A DNA stretch of 64,000 nucleotides, taken from contig NC_046683.1 of NCBI RefSeq assembly GCF_009870125.1, positions 10,230,001 to 10,294,000 of the forward strand, in the 5' to 3' direction. The number at the start of each line of letters is the position of its first letter. The first letter of the stretch is position 1. The notes beneath the pieces were generated by a model that had not been told where the DNA came from, searched no databases, and worked only from the letters and a program-made list of their open reading frames with translations. Below, in pieces: positions 45,655 to 58,500 of the stretch. The DNA comes from Drosophila pseudoobscura (lineage: Eukaryota > Arthropoda > Insecta > Diptera > Drosophilidae). A program made the translations under genes and the position numbers.

Positions 45655-48007
45655 CGAGAGCTCTGGTTAAGCATTAAGCAAATCATTAAACATAGACTAC
45701 CGAGCGACCTCCCCTGGACCTCCCCCCACCGCCTATTTGGGGGGGAAATCAATCACACAGAAGGGAAACAGATGCAGCAGCCCCCGACCATGAGTTCTGG
45801 CCAAGTTAAGGGCGACCCTGCCACCGACCACCCTGGGGTCTGTCTGGTGTCTCTTCCGAGGCGGTCGGCGGTCGGGAGATGGAGCTGGCAGGAGGAGAGA
45901 GGGAATGTGCTGTGCACAGAAGTAGAAACTGCAACCGGTCGCTGGTACCGGGCTGTCTGCAGTCTCCATCTCGCAGTGGGGCTCGCGTGTAGCAAGTGTC
46001 TCGCTCTCGCGCTCTCTCTCTCTCTCTCTGGCTCTCTGTGGAGGCCATGCTGTGCCGCTTATTAATGACACACAATTTTTGTATCATTTACGGGTCACAA
46101 TAATGTTGCCCCACTCTTGGATTCTGTTTTTCAGTTCTTTTTTCGGTTCTCGGCTGCACAGAAGCGCATTCTTAAGCTGCACAGAAAAGCAGGCAGGCGG
46201 CTGGCCGGCTGGCCGGCTGGCCGTCCATAATTTATTATGCGAGAAATCTTATTCACGTGACTTATTTGCTTTTGAATGCCCGAATGCAGAACAAGACGAT
46301 CGAGAGCCGCACAGGCCCCCAAAGAGAGGAACAGAATCAGAGTTCAGCGTCCAGAAGCCGAATCGGAATCAAGTAAAAGAGTTGACCAGTGGATGACTCA
46401 TAGGACAGCTAGATAATGGCGGTGGTGCCTTGATGTGGGTCCCAATTCCAATTCCAATTCCAGATCAGAGACGGACACACCTAGCAGTCCCATGCGGAGG
46501 CAGGGTCCAGTGGCGACAGCAGGAAAATGGAAACGAAAATACCTATAATGAAACAATCACGAATATAATTGAAGAAATGTGAGGATTAGTTGTATGTAAA
46601 TGGGGGATTATGAAGCGAAACAAGCAGGACAAGGGGCTAGAAGTCCTTGCTCTGTTTATATCATAAATGTGGAATACCTCCTTGAAAGGGTATCCAATGC
46701 TTCGTACACTTTGGCTGCTTTTTTACTCTCCTATAACCAATCCTCTCCTCTTCTCATTTCATTTTCTTTTTTGTTGCTTTGGGTTTGCTTTAATTTATTT
46801 TCATTTGGGTCCGCGTGCGATTTTTATGCTCATTTTTGTCGAAGACATTTAATGATCGCATATATAATTTGAGAGAATGCGAATGCGAATGCGAATGCAT
46901 GTCCGTGGCTTGTGAGTGTCTCTGGGAGTCCCTTTATTGAATGCGAATGTGTGGATCTGTGGATCTGTGGATGGGTGACCCAGCCACTGCCTCTACCTCT
47001 ACCTCTGTCTTGTGTCCGACGCAGTGCAGTTGCTCATAATTTTATGGGAGCTGCTGCTTCGGCAAATACACTCGCTAAATTTATGCACATTCCAGCCGAG
47101 GCCCCAACTGGCACCGCTCCTCCCCCCCTCTGCCCCACAACAAAGACAATTTGCATACCAAAAAAATTGGAGGAAAATATCAAGGATAGTCGAAGCCTTG
47201 AATGCCCATCAAGATGTGTTGAAATATCCATTCCATAGGAATCTCTATCTCAATCTCTAACGAAAGGATCCCTTATCAAGAAAATGAATGCTTTGTGGTT
47301 TCAAGGACTTTTCTTTTGGCCAAAATTATCATGCCCCAAGCGAGGGTAGCCCACACCGAAAAAGGAAGAAGAAGGCATATGTTGGCGAAGGTGCAAGGAC
47401 GGATGGCTATGGGTATGGGTATTGGGGATCCGCGAGCACTAAAAAGGAGCCGCCCGCTCAGTTGGAGCTCTTAACAAATTTGTTCAGGGCAACACGCCCA
47501 AAAATCAACAACAGCGACCACAATTGGAGTCCCAGAGTGCCAGAGTCCGGGCGGGGGCTCTGGATCTTTCGGTTATGATATCTGAAAGATACAAAAAAAG
47601 AAGAAAAAAAGACCCCTGGCACACACACAGGTCCCTCCCCCGTTCTAATTACGAGATCTGCTCGTGTGCCGGAGCTTCGGGGTTTTTTTTTTCTGTTGAG
47701 ATTTTTCAGTTTTGTTCGGTTTGTGTGTGTTTTTTTCTCGTTTTTTTTTTGGGTTCGATCTGTTTCGTTACGCTTCTGGTTTTTGGTTTTCTTTTCACTT
47801 CTGCGCTGCGGTGACAACATGAAAGGCAGAGGAGGACGGAAAGGCCAAAAAAAAACCCAAGAGGAACGACAACTGCAACATCTGAGAGGCCGATACAACA
47901 ATGACAACGCCTTGACTAAGCTGGGTCAATCAGCCAATGGATGGGTTTCGATGGGGCAGGGGCACGCACCTCGGTGGCGGGTTACATGCTTCGGTCAGTA
48001 GGTGCGG

Positions 48008-48040
48008 CCCCAGCCCCAGCCCCAGCCCCAGCCCCAGCCC
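48008..48040. repeat. (CCCAGC)n hexanucleotide repeat
   Basis: Five to six near-perfect CCCAGC/CCCCAG units. Confidence 0.9.
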
Positions 48041-49023
48041 ATGCCCCAAAAAACTCCATAGAGAATGTACATTTCGGTAGCTGCAACATAACTTTTCTTT
48101 AAGTGGAAAGATTGAAGCATGCTCCCCCCCTTACCAGGGGGGCAAAGGAGCCGCATGTAGCAGATAGAATGAATGATAATTATTGCGGTGAAAACTGGGC
48201 CCAAGGACACATGAAATCTGTGGCGCGTGGCGCATGGCGCAGGGAGCAGGGATTAAAACCCATGCGCGTATGCACTCTTACATGCCACATGCCACATGCC
48301 ACATTCCACGCTCCACTCGAGAGTCAAGAGTCAAGGTCTCATTAAATGCTAATTATAAACTATTTTTAACCCCATTAATCGGTTTAGTTCTTGAGCCTCT
48401 CCTCCGTCCATGGCTGGTTAATGCTTCTGCAATTTACCCACAGAATCCGCTTCATTAACAAATTGCAATTGGCAGGAGCCGTTTTTGCATAGTTCTGAAG
48501 GTGCACCTTCCTCCTTTGAGAGTTCTGTAGCGGTTTTTATGTGGCTGTAAGCCTTGCAACGTGTAATCGCAGAACGTCAGTAGGTTGCGGCATATGAGGG
48601 GAAAGTGTTACACTGAAGCAGAGAAAATGCGACTTTTCTGCAACGGCTGAGGGGCGCTGCTGCATGACACGCGAGAAGATACGTTGCAGAGAACACAAAC
48701 AGAATGTATTCCTTGAGGAAACGATGATCCCCCAATCGATCCGCCTTGGGATTTCATAAGTGTACGTCCCCCAGGCCCAAGGATATGGCTAATTGTATGG
48801 CTAATGTGCCGAAAGTCATGCCAATCAACCAAATGATCTTTGACCTCTGATCAGCCCCCGCAGCCACGCCCCAGACTGAATCTCGATCTTGATCTCGAAT
48901 TACCCAAAAAAAAAGGGCGTTGTCTGGCGTTGTTTAGGCTAATTGGGCGAGGAGGATCGAAGGGAAGAAATTCGATCTGAAGGCGAAAGAATTTCCCCTC
49001 AAATATTTCTCAAAGATTCAGAG

Positions 49024-49058
<35 letters not shown>

Positions 49059-52000
49059 GAGCTGAGGATCAGCGACAACAATTCATCTCAATATGCCAAA
49101 GTCGCTTTCAACGATTGCATTGTTTGGACATCATAGAGAAAAGGGTCGGCCGCAGAGAAGGCAGACTGTGAGACGCCTGGGCACCCAATGGTAGACAGAC
49201 CCAATTTCAGGAAGAAGTTGAAGCTGCAGCTTAAAGAAGAACAAGAGAGAGCCGCAGAGAAAGAGAAAGAGATGAAAATGGAAATAAAAATAAAGAAAAG
49301 AACAAAAAGGGAAGGATTATCCCGGCAATGATCAACATGGCAAAAGAATGAAGACATCATCTCTCTACCGCTCTCAAACAGTAGGCCAATTCACACACTG
49401 ATTGAATGGTCGAATGGTAGACGTAGAAGTAGAAGGCCGAGAGTGAAGGGAAAGAGCGGTAGCCGCCAAGAGGGTGGGGGGTGGGAAAGAGAGGGAGGCA
49501 GGCTCAGAGTGGCAGCAACTTGTAGCAACGTATCGGTCGCTCGTCTCTATCTCTCAAGAAACCTGAACAAAGGGCAAACCAATGCACATGCATCCGTGCA
49601 TTGGTGGAGGAGTCCGAGGAATCCGAATCCGAGGATGCCGATGCTGATGCTGATGAGGATCGAGGACCGACAGACAGGCCGACGGACAGGTAATGTCGGT
49701 CCCTGATGAAAGAAAGTAAAAATCAATTTCAACTCGAGCAAAACAATTACTTTCTCATATATCGCTCGCCCGTCCACTGAGAGAAACGTGTGCTGATGAA
49801 AGGGCAGCATATTTGAGGCTATCGATCGCGTCATGCGGCAGCGCATCTCGGTTGCTTGATTTTGCTTGGGCACTTCATACATTTGTACATAAATTAAGGA
49901 GTGGGTTTTCTCCGTCCTATATATGTACATATATCCCATAACTGAACTTTCCTTTTCTGTTATTCCTTTCCATCGACCACTTTCCATTTCTCACCTTTAT
50001 GCATAATCTTTCGCTCAGTGTAGTGGGAAAACAAATTTGGTTTCGAAGACAGGCAGGCCTTCAATCTGCACATACGAGTGCGTCGTAGTGTCAATCAAAA
50101 AAGGTTGCACAACAACCATGCCACAACATGTTGAAGATTGTTGTTGTTGTCGTTGCAGATAAACTGCTGTAAATCTGTAGAAACCGTTCGTTCTCGTTCT
50201 CGTTCTCGGCCTCTGCATTCCGGGAACCCAACAAATAATATTCTTTTCTCTGAGCGAAGCGAACCCCTTTGCCTTCCATTGAATCTGGGAAAATTCGGCT
50301 TCGGCCCCCGCCCAAAGAGAGACAACAGTTTGATTTGATTTAACCTGGCCCAATGTGGAGGCCCAGAGACTTAGCCGTGTGTCTCTCTCTCTCTCTCTCT
50401 GTCCGATAAGGCAATCTGTTCACTCTCCATTGTTGGGTTTGTTGGTGTTTTGTCAGCATTGGGCCATAAGCCCAGCGAAAGACGGTGGAAAATTTTGATT
50501 GACAATGCTCATTATGCCCTTGCAGGGGGTACTCTGACTTTGACAGGGAGTTCGAGAAGGAAGCATCATCCTTGAGAGGAGGAATATCAACTACAGAACT
50601 TTAGAAATCTGACTACTCTATCATTTGTAGCGTATCTTCAGCTTCGGTCCACAATTTGTTGAGTTTTTGTTTGTTTGGTTGCTTATTGTTGAGGCGACAG
50701 CAACACCCAAATCCAAATACGAATCCAAATGTTGTAATCGAAAACTTTTCGTGTTCGGAAGGCAGTCAATCGAAAATTTTCAATTGAATATCTTTCCTTG
50801 AAGTGTTTTATCTCTTAGCTGGTTGCGCGTTTTCCCTTGTGAATATCGAGCACCTTCTGTGGCCAGTGCTGCCCATTGGTTCGCCCGCCCGACTGGTGCT
50901 GCCAATTTCTGTAAAGAAGAGCTAGCCCGAAGCTCTCTCTTTTTAATCCCATAAAATGTTGACTATTCGATTGTGTGCCACAGAACATAACATGAAACAC
51001 ATTACAGGATGGTTGCTGGTTGCACCGCCATTTGAGGCATAACCTTTTTGCGTAACACTTTAACGTAACGCAAAGCAGTGAGTAAAATCCGTTACGAGTT
51101 GCAGATTTTATTTTTCTTTGCCAGAAAAAAAATAGAGAACACGGGAAGGGCAAATCTTTGCACACTCTTTCGTAACGTAACCCGCTGAAAAATTCACGAA
51201 AATTGCGCATACGCCGCGTGTGTCGCGCTCTCTCTCTCTCTGTCTGTCTTTCTCTCTCTGTGCCGCTCAATACGTTCAACTGTAAATAACAGGGGGAAAA
51301 TTTCAATTCGAAATTCCAATTTCCAACAATAACACAAAATCCGTATCCACATATCTACATACGAGAGTATCTTTCTTTTGTATCTTTGTATCTGTTCGCT
51401 GTTGTGTTTGGCTGTGGCATTGTGCAGGCATTTCCGGTGTGTGGCTCTAAAGGAAATTTTTTATGACGTCAACACACACACACACACACAGAGACATAAA
51501 AAACGATCCGCTGCACCAAAAAAAATCTTTAAAAAAAGATGAAGAAAAATAGTAATAATAATAAAAAAAAATAAAAACGATTGAAGTTGAAAATTTAAAG
51601 TTTTCTTTTCTTCTTTTTTTCGATTTTTTTTTTTGGGTTGCATGGAAACCAATAAAAAGAGAAACATGAAATCGAATAAAAACGTAACAATGTTGTTGCC
51701 CTACCCTCTGCCGAGGGTATTCCAATGCTGTGCAGATGTTTGCCATCTACGCAATCCAGCAGATACTTTTGTAATTCGAATCATTATATTATGTGTGTAT
51801 TTAGAATCGATGGGAATGTGGAAACTTTCCTATTCGGCAAGAAATTTGATTATCAAAAGCATAATCTCACAGATTCTTTGGTATTTTCTACACAAAAATA
51901 TCATCATATTTGCAAAAAATCTTGAAAATAAATCTGATAGGTTTCCCACATAAATTCGCATAGAAACCCATAAAAAACTATCGCTCAAAGCTTTGGACCT

Positions 52001-55000
52001 CGTTGCCACTCTTTCTTTCCTCTAATATCGGATCTAGACGTCATATAGCGATGGATTTGCATGGGTATCTACGGCCTGACACCTCAAAGATAGCCTTATT
52101 TTCTCGCTTTTTGTTGTTTGGTTGTTTTTGACATTTTTTTTTTTTTTGGCAATGGGCCTACAAATTGGCTGCCTTGTCTTGGTCATATATTCGTGGCATC
52201 CAAATATGCATAATTAATTTTGTTTTATTTTTGTTCCTCCTCCAGCCCCCGTCTGTTCCCTCTTTTCTGCTCGTTAGATTTTCTATGAAAACAACAAGAA
52301 GAAGAGACTCAAAAAATTAATAATAATACAAAAGAAGCTACTGGGGAACGATCCCTGTATCTGTATCTGTATCTGCATCTGTGTCTTTCTCTGTTTCTGT
52401 TTCTGAAACCATCTCTTTTTCTCTACAAAACGGTTCCCTCTTCTTCTCCACTGCTCCACTGCTGCTTCTCTTCGTGTTCTTCGTTTTGCTTTGGTTTTTT
52501 GTTTAATAATGAGACGACATTTCGAACGCATAAAATCGTCATAATAATTTTTGATATATGAAGCAGCATATACAGGCGGTGTACAGGCGCGCTAATATCA
52601 AACGAATTCTTTTCAAGATAAAGAAGCAGCCAGCAAGACAGGAAGCTCAAGCCGCCTATGAAGATACCCTTCCAGCTTTAAAAATAAATGAAAATACCAG
52701 GCATTGTGCACTTTTTCAGCGAGATATCTTCGAACTTGGGAATTTTTCAAGGGCACTGGAAGTCACAGGATATGGCCTCATCGGTGCTCGTTATAGATTC
52801 GAAAGCCCCTACCATATCTATATACAAAATCATCGTAGCTTCCTCTGCAAGGGTATCACAAAAATAAAAACCGAAGCGAAACCGAAGAGTCAAAGAGTCG
52901 TTCGGCAACGACTCTGCGCTGCGCTGCGCTGCGCAGTGCCTCCATCTCCCCCACTCGGAAACTTGATTTTGTTTTTGTGGAGCTGTGTGTGGAGCGACAG
53001 TAGCAGCTCCCTGGTTGAAGCACAGGGGGGGAGGGAGAGTGTGGGCTAGGCTGTGCAGCCATTAAGTACTGGCCAAACGACACAGCAGCAGCAGTGAGAG
53101 CAAAGACGTTTTTGGAGTAGATGTAAGACAATTACTCGCTGTATTATAGGCTCTTAGAATTAGGGAAAAGGTTTATCCAAAATAAAAGAATCTATTGGTA
53201 GAGAAGTTTGTTTTTTTTCTGCTGATTCGTTTAGCCGGTGCTTAAGAGGAGGGGCTGCCGCATGATGCTGACACTGAGGCTGACCAATTCTTATAAGAAA
53301 AGCCCCCCAAAAGAGGCAAGAGGCAAAAGACATAAATAAAGAAGAGAGCCACGGCGAAGAAGAGTCTGAAAAATCGACAACAACAGCAGAAGCGGTAGCC
53401 AAAGCCCAAGGTATATGTCAGAGAGAGTAAGGCAACGGACAAAAGCTCACGAGAGAGAGGGAGAGAGCTAGCACAATGGCTCTCTGCGGCACAACGAGAG
53501 TGTGCTTGGGCCTAGTCGTTGGTTGGAGCTAACAGTGCCTCACCTTGTGCGCGATATACCCTGCAGATGTTGCAGTGCCGAGCGAGAGAGCGAGGGAGAG
53601 AAAGAAAGAAAAGGAAGCAGCATTAATCGTAACAATGTTATTAGTCGTACAACAGGGGATTAGGCTACCGATTCGTGCATCCCCGAGAGAGAGGATGGGG
53701 ACCACGACGACTCTCCCCCTCACGCTCCCACCTCCTCTCCAACATCGTAGCACTCTTTTGTTACCGCTTCTCTCTTTGTTGTTGTTGTTGTTGTTCTGGG
53801 GTTTTGTGGGGGGGAATGGTGGATGGGGGAGGGCGAAGCGATGCGATTCTGCTTCTGCTTTGGCTTCTGCTTTCTGCGTTCTGCGTTCGTCTGCTTCTTC
53901 TTTTTGTATTCCTTTTTTCTTCTTTCTTTCTTTATTTTGGGCGCGTTTTATGGACAATCTTATGGCGGTGATTAAATCATGGTGTTGCACAGCGAATGCG
54001 TCGTCTCTGCCCCAGCCCATGCCTCTTGCCCTGTGGGCGGGGTCTTGCAGGGGGTGGAGAGATATAGAGAGAGAGCGAGAGATGGTAATTGCATGGGGCA
54101 TACCCTATATATCATGTTTTTGCTTGTAAAAATGTGCTGTAAAATTGATTCCAAGTATCCATTAACTAGGGCATAAAACACCCGTTTTCCAACCCATAGA
54201 ACCCATCGAACCCAAAGAACGTATCCATGAAGTTGATTACTTAATATCGAAAATGTCTTAGTTGTTGGAAATTCTCAAAGAATTCTCTTGGACCGTCTGC
54301 TCCTTCTCCTGTGGCACTATCTTCCACCCATCCACCCCATGCACCATTCACTTTTAGTGTCCGCTTCTAGAATGTTTCGAGCGTTTGCTGTCCGCCTAAT
54401 TGCATTAATTAAATGCCAAAGAAGTCCGCCAGAAAGAGAATGCCGCCACACAACGCCAAGAGGCAGCGATTCTTTGGATTCCTCTGAAAGTTCTTGCAAT
54501 TTTTTACGGTCATTTCCAACATTGTTGCATCGAATGCCGAAAACATGCCACACAGAGGAGTGGCAGCCCTGTCAACACGTAACTCCCCGCCAGAAACCGC
54601 CCAGCAGCCCGGAGCCCTGGAGCGAGCGATAAAGAGGAGGTGTGGACAGGAAAATGGGAAATGGAATGGGCTGATCGATCGATGCCGATCGATGGAAAAA
54701 ATGAGCAAAGCGGAGAGGAAGGTAGACCTCAAAGTAATTGCCAAATAATTGCACAGCACAGGCAGGACGAGACGACCTCTTCCTGCCCCTAAATCCTGGC
54801 CCGAAGGCAGGCAACGTTGCTCCTTTTTTTCACGAGAGATATTTGCACATCGAGTTACCCCAAGGAGGAGATGGTAGATGGTAGATGGTTGATGGGCAGA
54901 TAGGATCCTGGCAGATAGAAGCACTATGGCACTATGGCACTCTGCTCCTTCTCCGGCTTCTCTGGCATTCAGGGTGTGCAAAGAGGCGCAATTAACGCGG

Positions 55001-55056
55001 CACAAAGAGCGGAAAAGGAGAGAGAAAACAGAGCGGGAACACATAGCGAGAGCGGA

Positions 55057-55092
55057 GTAGGGGTAGGGGTGGGGGTAGGGGTGGGGGTAGGG
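55057..55092. repeat. (GTRGGG)n repeat, G-quadruplex-prone
   Basis: Alternating GTAGGG and GTGGGG units give six closely spaced G runs. A similar (TGGGGG)4 run lies at 56557-56580. Confidence 0.9.
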
Positions 55093-55357
55093 CATGCCGG
55101 GAGGGTTGACCGAGTTTTTAATTGAATGCATCACAGCGGAAAAGGTGAAAATACTTTGTGTCTGTCCCTCCTCTGCCTCTCCCTCTCTCTCTACCTCTGC
55201 CTCTGCCACCAACTAAAATACAAGAAAATTGTGTAAGAGCCAGAGAGTAAACGGGATGATAGGCGAATACGGAATATGTAATACCCTCCAAAGAAACAAT
55301 GAAATGCTCCAAAGTATATTTTAATATTGATTTAATGTAGAACGATATTCAACAGCT

Positions 55358-55507
55358 TCAAGGTAACTCGTGCTCTGATTTCGAACGAATCTTCATCCCC
55401 ATGGCGGCCTTTTCCTGATCCGACACCAGCCTCTGGTGCACCATGAAGGCAATCGGTATGGCAATAATGCCCAGAAGGATTAAGATTACCTCAGCGACAT
55501 CCAGCAT
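55358..55507 (-). CDS. 49-aa single-pass membrane micropeptide
   Basis: Single-exon frame on the minus strand, ATG at 55505-55507 and TGA at 55358-55360. The protein begins MLDVAEVILILLGIIAIPIAF and ends in a charged tail (VSDQEKAAMGMKIRSKSEHELP). Residues about 5-22 form one hydrophobic helix, so it is predicted to be a small integral membrane protein with a cytosolic or lumenal basic tail. It is too clean for chance: an acidic start, a good helix and a polar tail with no repeats. A motif-1-like GGTCACAC lies about 50 bp upstream, typical of constitutively expressed fly genes. ATTAAA, a weak poly(A) signal, occurs about 20 bp past the stop. I do not recognise the family; it does not resemble sarcolamban, stannin/hemotin or OST4. 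Confidence 0.65.
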   Translation of the reverse strand: MLDVAEVILILLGIIAIPIAFMVHQRLVSDQEKAAMGMKIRSKSEHELP

Positions 55508-55557
55508 TGTGCAAATTTGAGTATTTTACGTTCAAGAAAATATATGTTGAACAATTT

Positions 55558-55568
55558 TTGTGTGACCA
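55558..55568 (-). promoter_or_regulatory. Motif-1-like element of the micropeptide gene
   Basis: TGGTCACACAA on the minus strand matches 9 of 11 positions of Ohler motif 1. A GATCGATCA, related to the DRE, lies about 20 bp further upstream. Confidence 0.45.
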
Positions 55569-58500
55569 GAAAACAATGTGACTGATCGATCAAGGAAGGG
55601 GAATACAATTTCAAAACTTACTAGAAGATTTGATGTTTCAATTTGAGAATTCAAAATTTTGTAGATATTATAGAGCGAAATCTGGTACCATATATGCCAT
55701 ATATAATATAGTCATAAATACTTTAAAAAGTCGCTCTTAAGATAAACATTTAACGAAAAAGTTAAGGTACCCAATAATAACTATAAAAAAAAAAAATGTA
55801 ATAGAATAATCAGTGTTTAAACTGGAAGTACTTGAAGGATAATAAGTACTTTAAACTCAACAGAATTTCTGTACTTTCTTCTAAAAGGTGGAAGCATTGC
55901 TCATTCAAGGGTTTCTTAATGCCCTGTAGAACAGTGCACTCTTGTGTTGAAGTTTCAGTCAGAAAATGTAGCGCTTTAAAGGAGAGAAACCCTAGCCACC
56001 ACCTACCACGCCATTTTCATGGGTCCCCCATACCCAATCCCCCGTTCCCAATCCCCCCCTAGCGCTTGGGGCCTGTCTGCCTCGCTTGCTTGCCAATTTC
56101 CACTTTTCCGGTTTTAAGCTCACACCAACACAACACCACACACGCACACTGCTCCTCCTTTGCCTCCCGTTTTCCCCCCTCGTTGGCTCATTTTCCCCAT
56201 TCACTTATGCATTTTTCATTCATCCATGTGTGTGCGGGTGTGTGTGTGTGTGAGAGTATTCTTTAAGCAACTTTAACCAACAGTTAATGGTAGATGGAAG
56301 AGACTCAAGACTCATCCCTCTGCTGCAAGGAGTCCTTGAATCAAAGGTATTTACATATACTCCAGCTCCAGGAAGGGACTAAGAAAAGTAGCGGTAAAAG
56401 CTACTGAAAAAACTCAATTTCCCATCAAAATTTGCGCTTGCTTTCCCCATTTGTACACCTAAATGTATCCATAAGTAAGACAAGGATTCTGATGATTGAA
56501 TTGCCAACGCGAAAGTGAATGGCACATCGAATGACAGAGATAAGATGATAAGATGATGGGGGTGGGGGTGGGGGTGGGGGTCTGATATATGGCTATGATG
56601 GATGGATCGATGGACATTACAACCTGTTGAGCAGCGGCAGCCACCACTCGGCAGCAGTTGATGATGAGCTGCAAATCAGCGGCAAATTTATGATCTCCAC
56701 CCAACCGCATCGTAATCATAAAACATTTTTGCGCATCTCAAATGAACTTGAGAGAAGGCAAAAGACCTGAAAGAAACGCCCATGAGAATCTCCAGCGAAG
56801 CGTGCAACAATTAAGTTTTCCTTCTCCTCAAAAAAAAAAAAAAAGGAAAGAAAGAAGAATGATTTTCATTAATAAATGTGGACTGAAAGGGGGAAAACCC
56901 ACAAAAAATAAATCAGTTTTCGAGGAGATTGTCTCATGTCTCTCGCTGGTTGATCGACAGTCTCCACTCCATCTGCCATCTCTCAATCTGCATATAACCA
57001 TCTCTTTCACATGCTGCCCCGCCACTCCCCCCCCGTACCGCCACAACTCCAACTCCAAGACGCAGATACAGACGACGACGACGACGACGACCGTTCATCA
57101 TATACCCTTCAGTCCATTTAACACGTTTCTGACACTAATCCTGCCTTGATGAAACTAATTTTTTTCTTTCTTCATATTTTTTTTGTTGTTTTTTGTTTCA
57201 TACCCATAGCCAAAGCCATACTCGTACTCGTACTCGTATTTTCCAAACCGACGACCGCTGACCGCTGGCCACTGGCCGTGGGCTCTCCTCAGACCTCGGA
57301 CCTCAGAGCGAGTCCGCCAGCAGTTGATTTATTTCAGCGTGCGCTGCTGGTGATCTCTCCGATGCTTAGACAAAGTATATAGCTATATAAACTATATACT
57401 AAACCCCCATGGTGCACTCAAAGAAAAAAACGGGGTGGATTGCGCAGGCACCGAAAATAAACATTGGGTTTTCTTTTGAGGGAATGTAAACACACCGTCA
57501 TTTAGGATTCCTTATGGCATCCGCAAGTTTCCTAAAATAAAGTCCTAGTACACAGAAATATTCTCAAAAATGGCATTCTCAAATTTGTATCATTTAAATG
57601 CAAGTATCACCGACTTTTGGGTATATATTTTTGAATAAAAATTACCATTAAAGCGTAGAATCTGTAAAAACCAAACAAAGTTCTTGTAAACTAATTTTCT
57701 GATGATTTCTGGCAGTGCAGAATATGACTGACTGACTGACTGAGTGACCAACTGACAGTCGATGTGTTTTCATTCCCGCAGCTTCTGCTTGAGCTCACAC
57801 ACTCCCCAGTCCCCAGTTCCCAGTCCCCAGTCCCACAATCCTCCACCGAGAACTTGACTGCGAGACCCAGAGATCAGAGAGATGAGACCTGGAGCTGTGG
57901 CCTGTAGAGACGCGGAGACTCAGAGACTCAGAGATGGCTTGCTGTGATATGTATGACTATATCTCTGGCATGATCTTGCCACAAATTAGTTTGGTTAGCT
58001 GCCGTTGCCGGTTTGCCTCCATTCGGATGCCGATGCCTGCTCTAAATGTGGCACCGATGGCACCGCCTTTGCCCCAGCCCCAGCCCCTGCCACTGGCCGT
58101 GCCCCTGCCCCTGGGCCGTGTGTCAATCACTGAAATGTTTGTGGACCCGAACTCAAAGTCGAAGCGTGGTTAAAGCGACTTCAAGTCCGGTTTCGGCTTG
58201 TTGCAGTTCGGTTTCTGTTTCTGTTGCTGTTTGCTGTTTGCTCTGGCTCTGGCTCTCTGTGGGACAGTGCAATGTCATGCTTCATTTCCTGACTTGTCAA
58301 TTTGTCTGCTTGTGTTCACCAGAGCCCAGACCCCAGACCCCAGAGACCTCGATGGTTCGATGCTAAAGATGATCGAAGAAATGGGTAGAAATCGTACATA
58401 CGAGAGTTATCGCTTAAATGCCAGCAAACGATCAAAACAGCAGGTGTACGTTGGGGAAGGGGTGCCATTGCCGGTGCCTGTGCCGTTGCCGGTGCCGGTT

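Larger units (their letters stand above)
42233..55357. other. Gene-poor, simple-repeat-rich region
   Basis: About 13 kb without a supportable gene. It carries many microsatellites and homopurine or poly-G stretches, several listed separately. Open frames of 150-267 codons exist (for example 54409-55212 minus) but translate repeats or show no motifs. The composition resembles regulatory or intronic DNA of a large developmental gene. Confidence 0.45.

Noticed and set aside
52558..53049. 163-codon plus-strand frame
   Set aside because: No domain and no promoter signal, and the 3' part runs into CTGCG repeats. Not supportable as a gene.
54409..55212. 267-codon minus-strand frame
   Set aside because: Longest intergenic frame, but it starts in low-complexity DNA, translates the GTRGGG repeat as Pro-His/Tyr, and has no domain or promoter signal.
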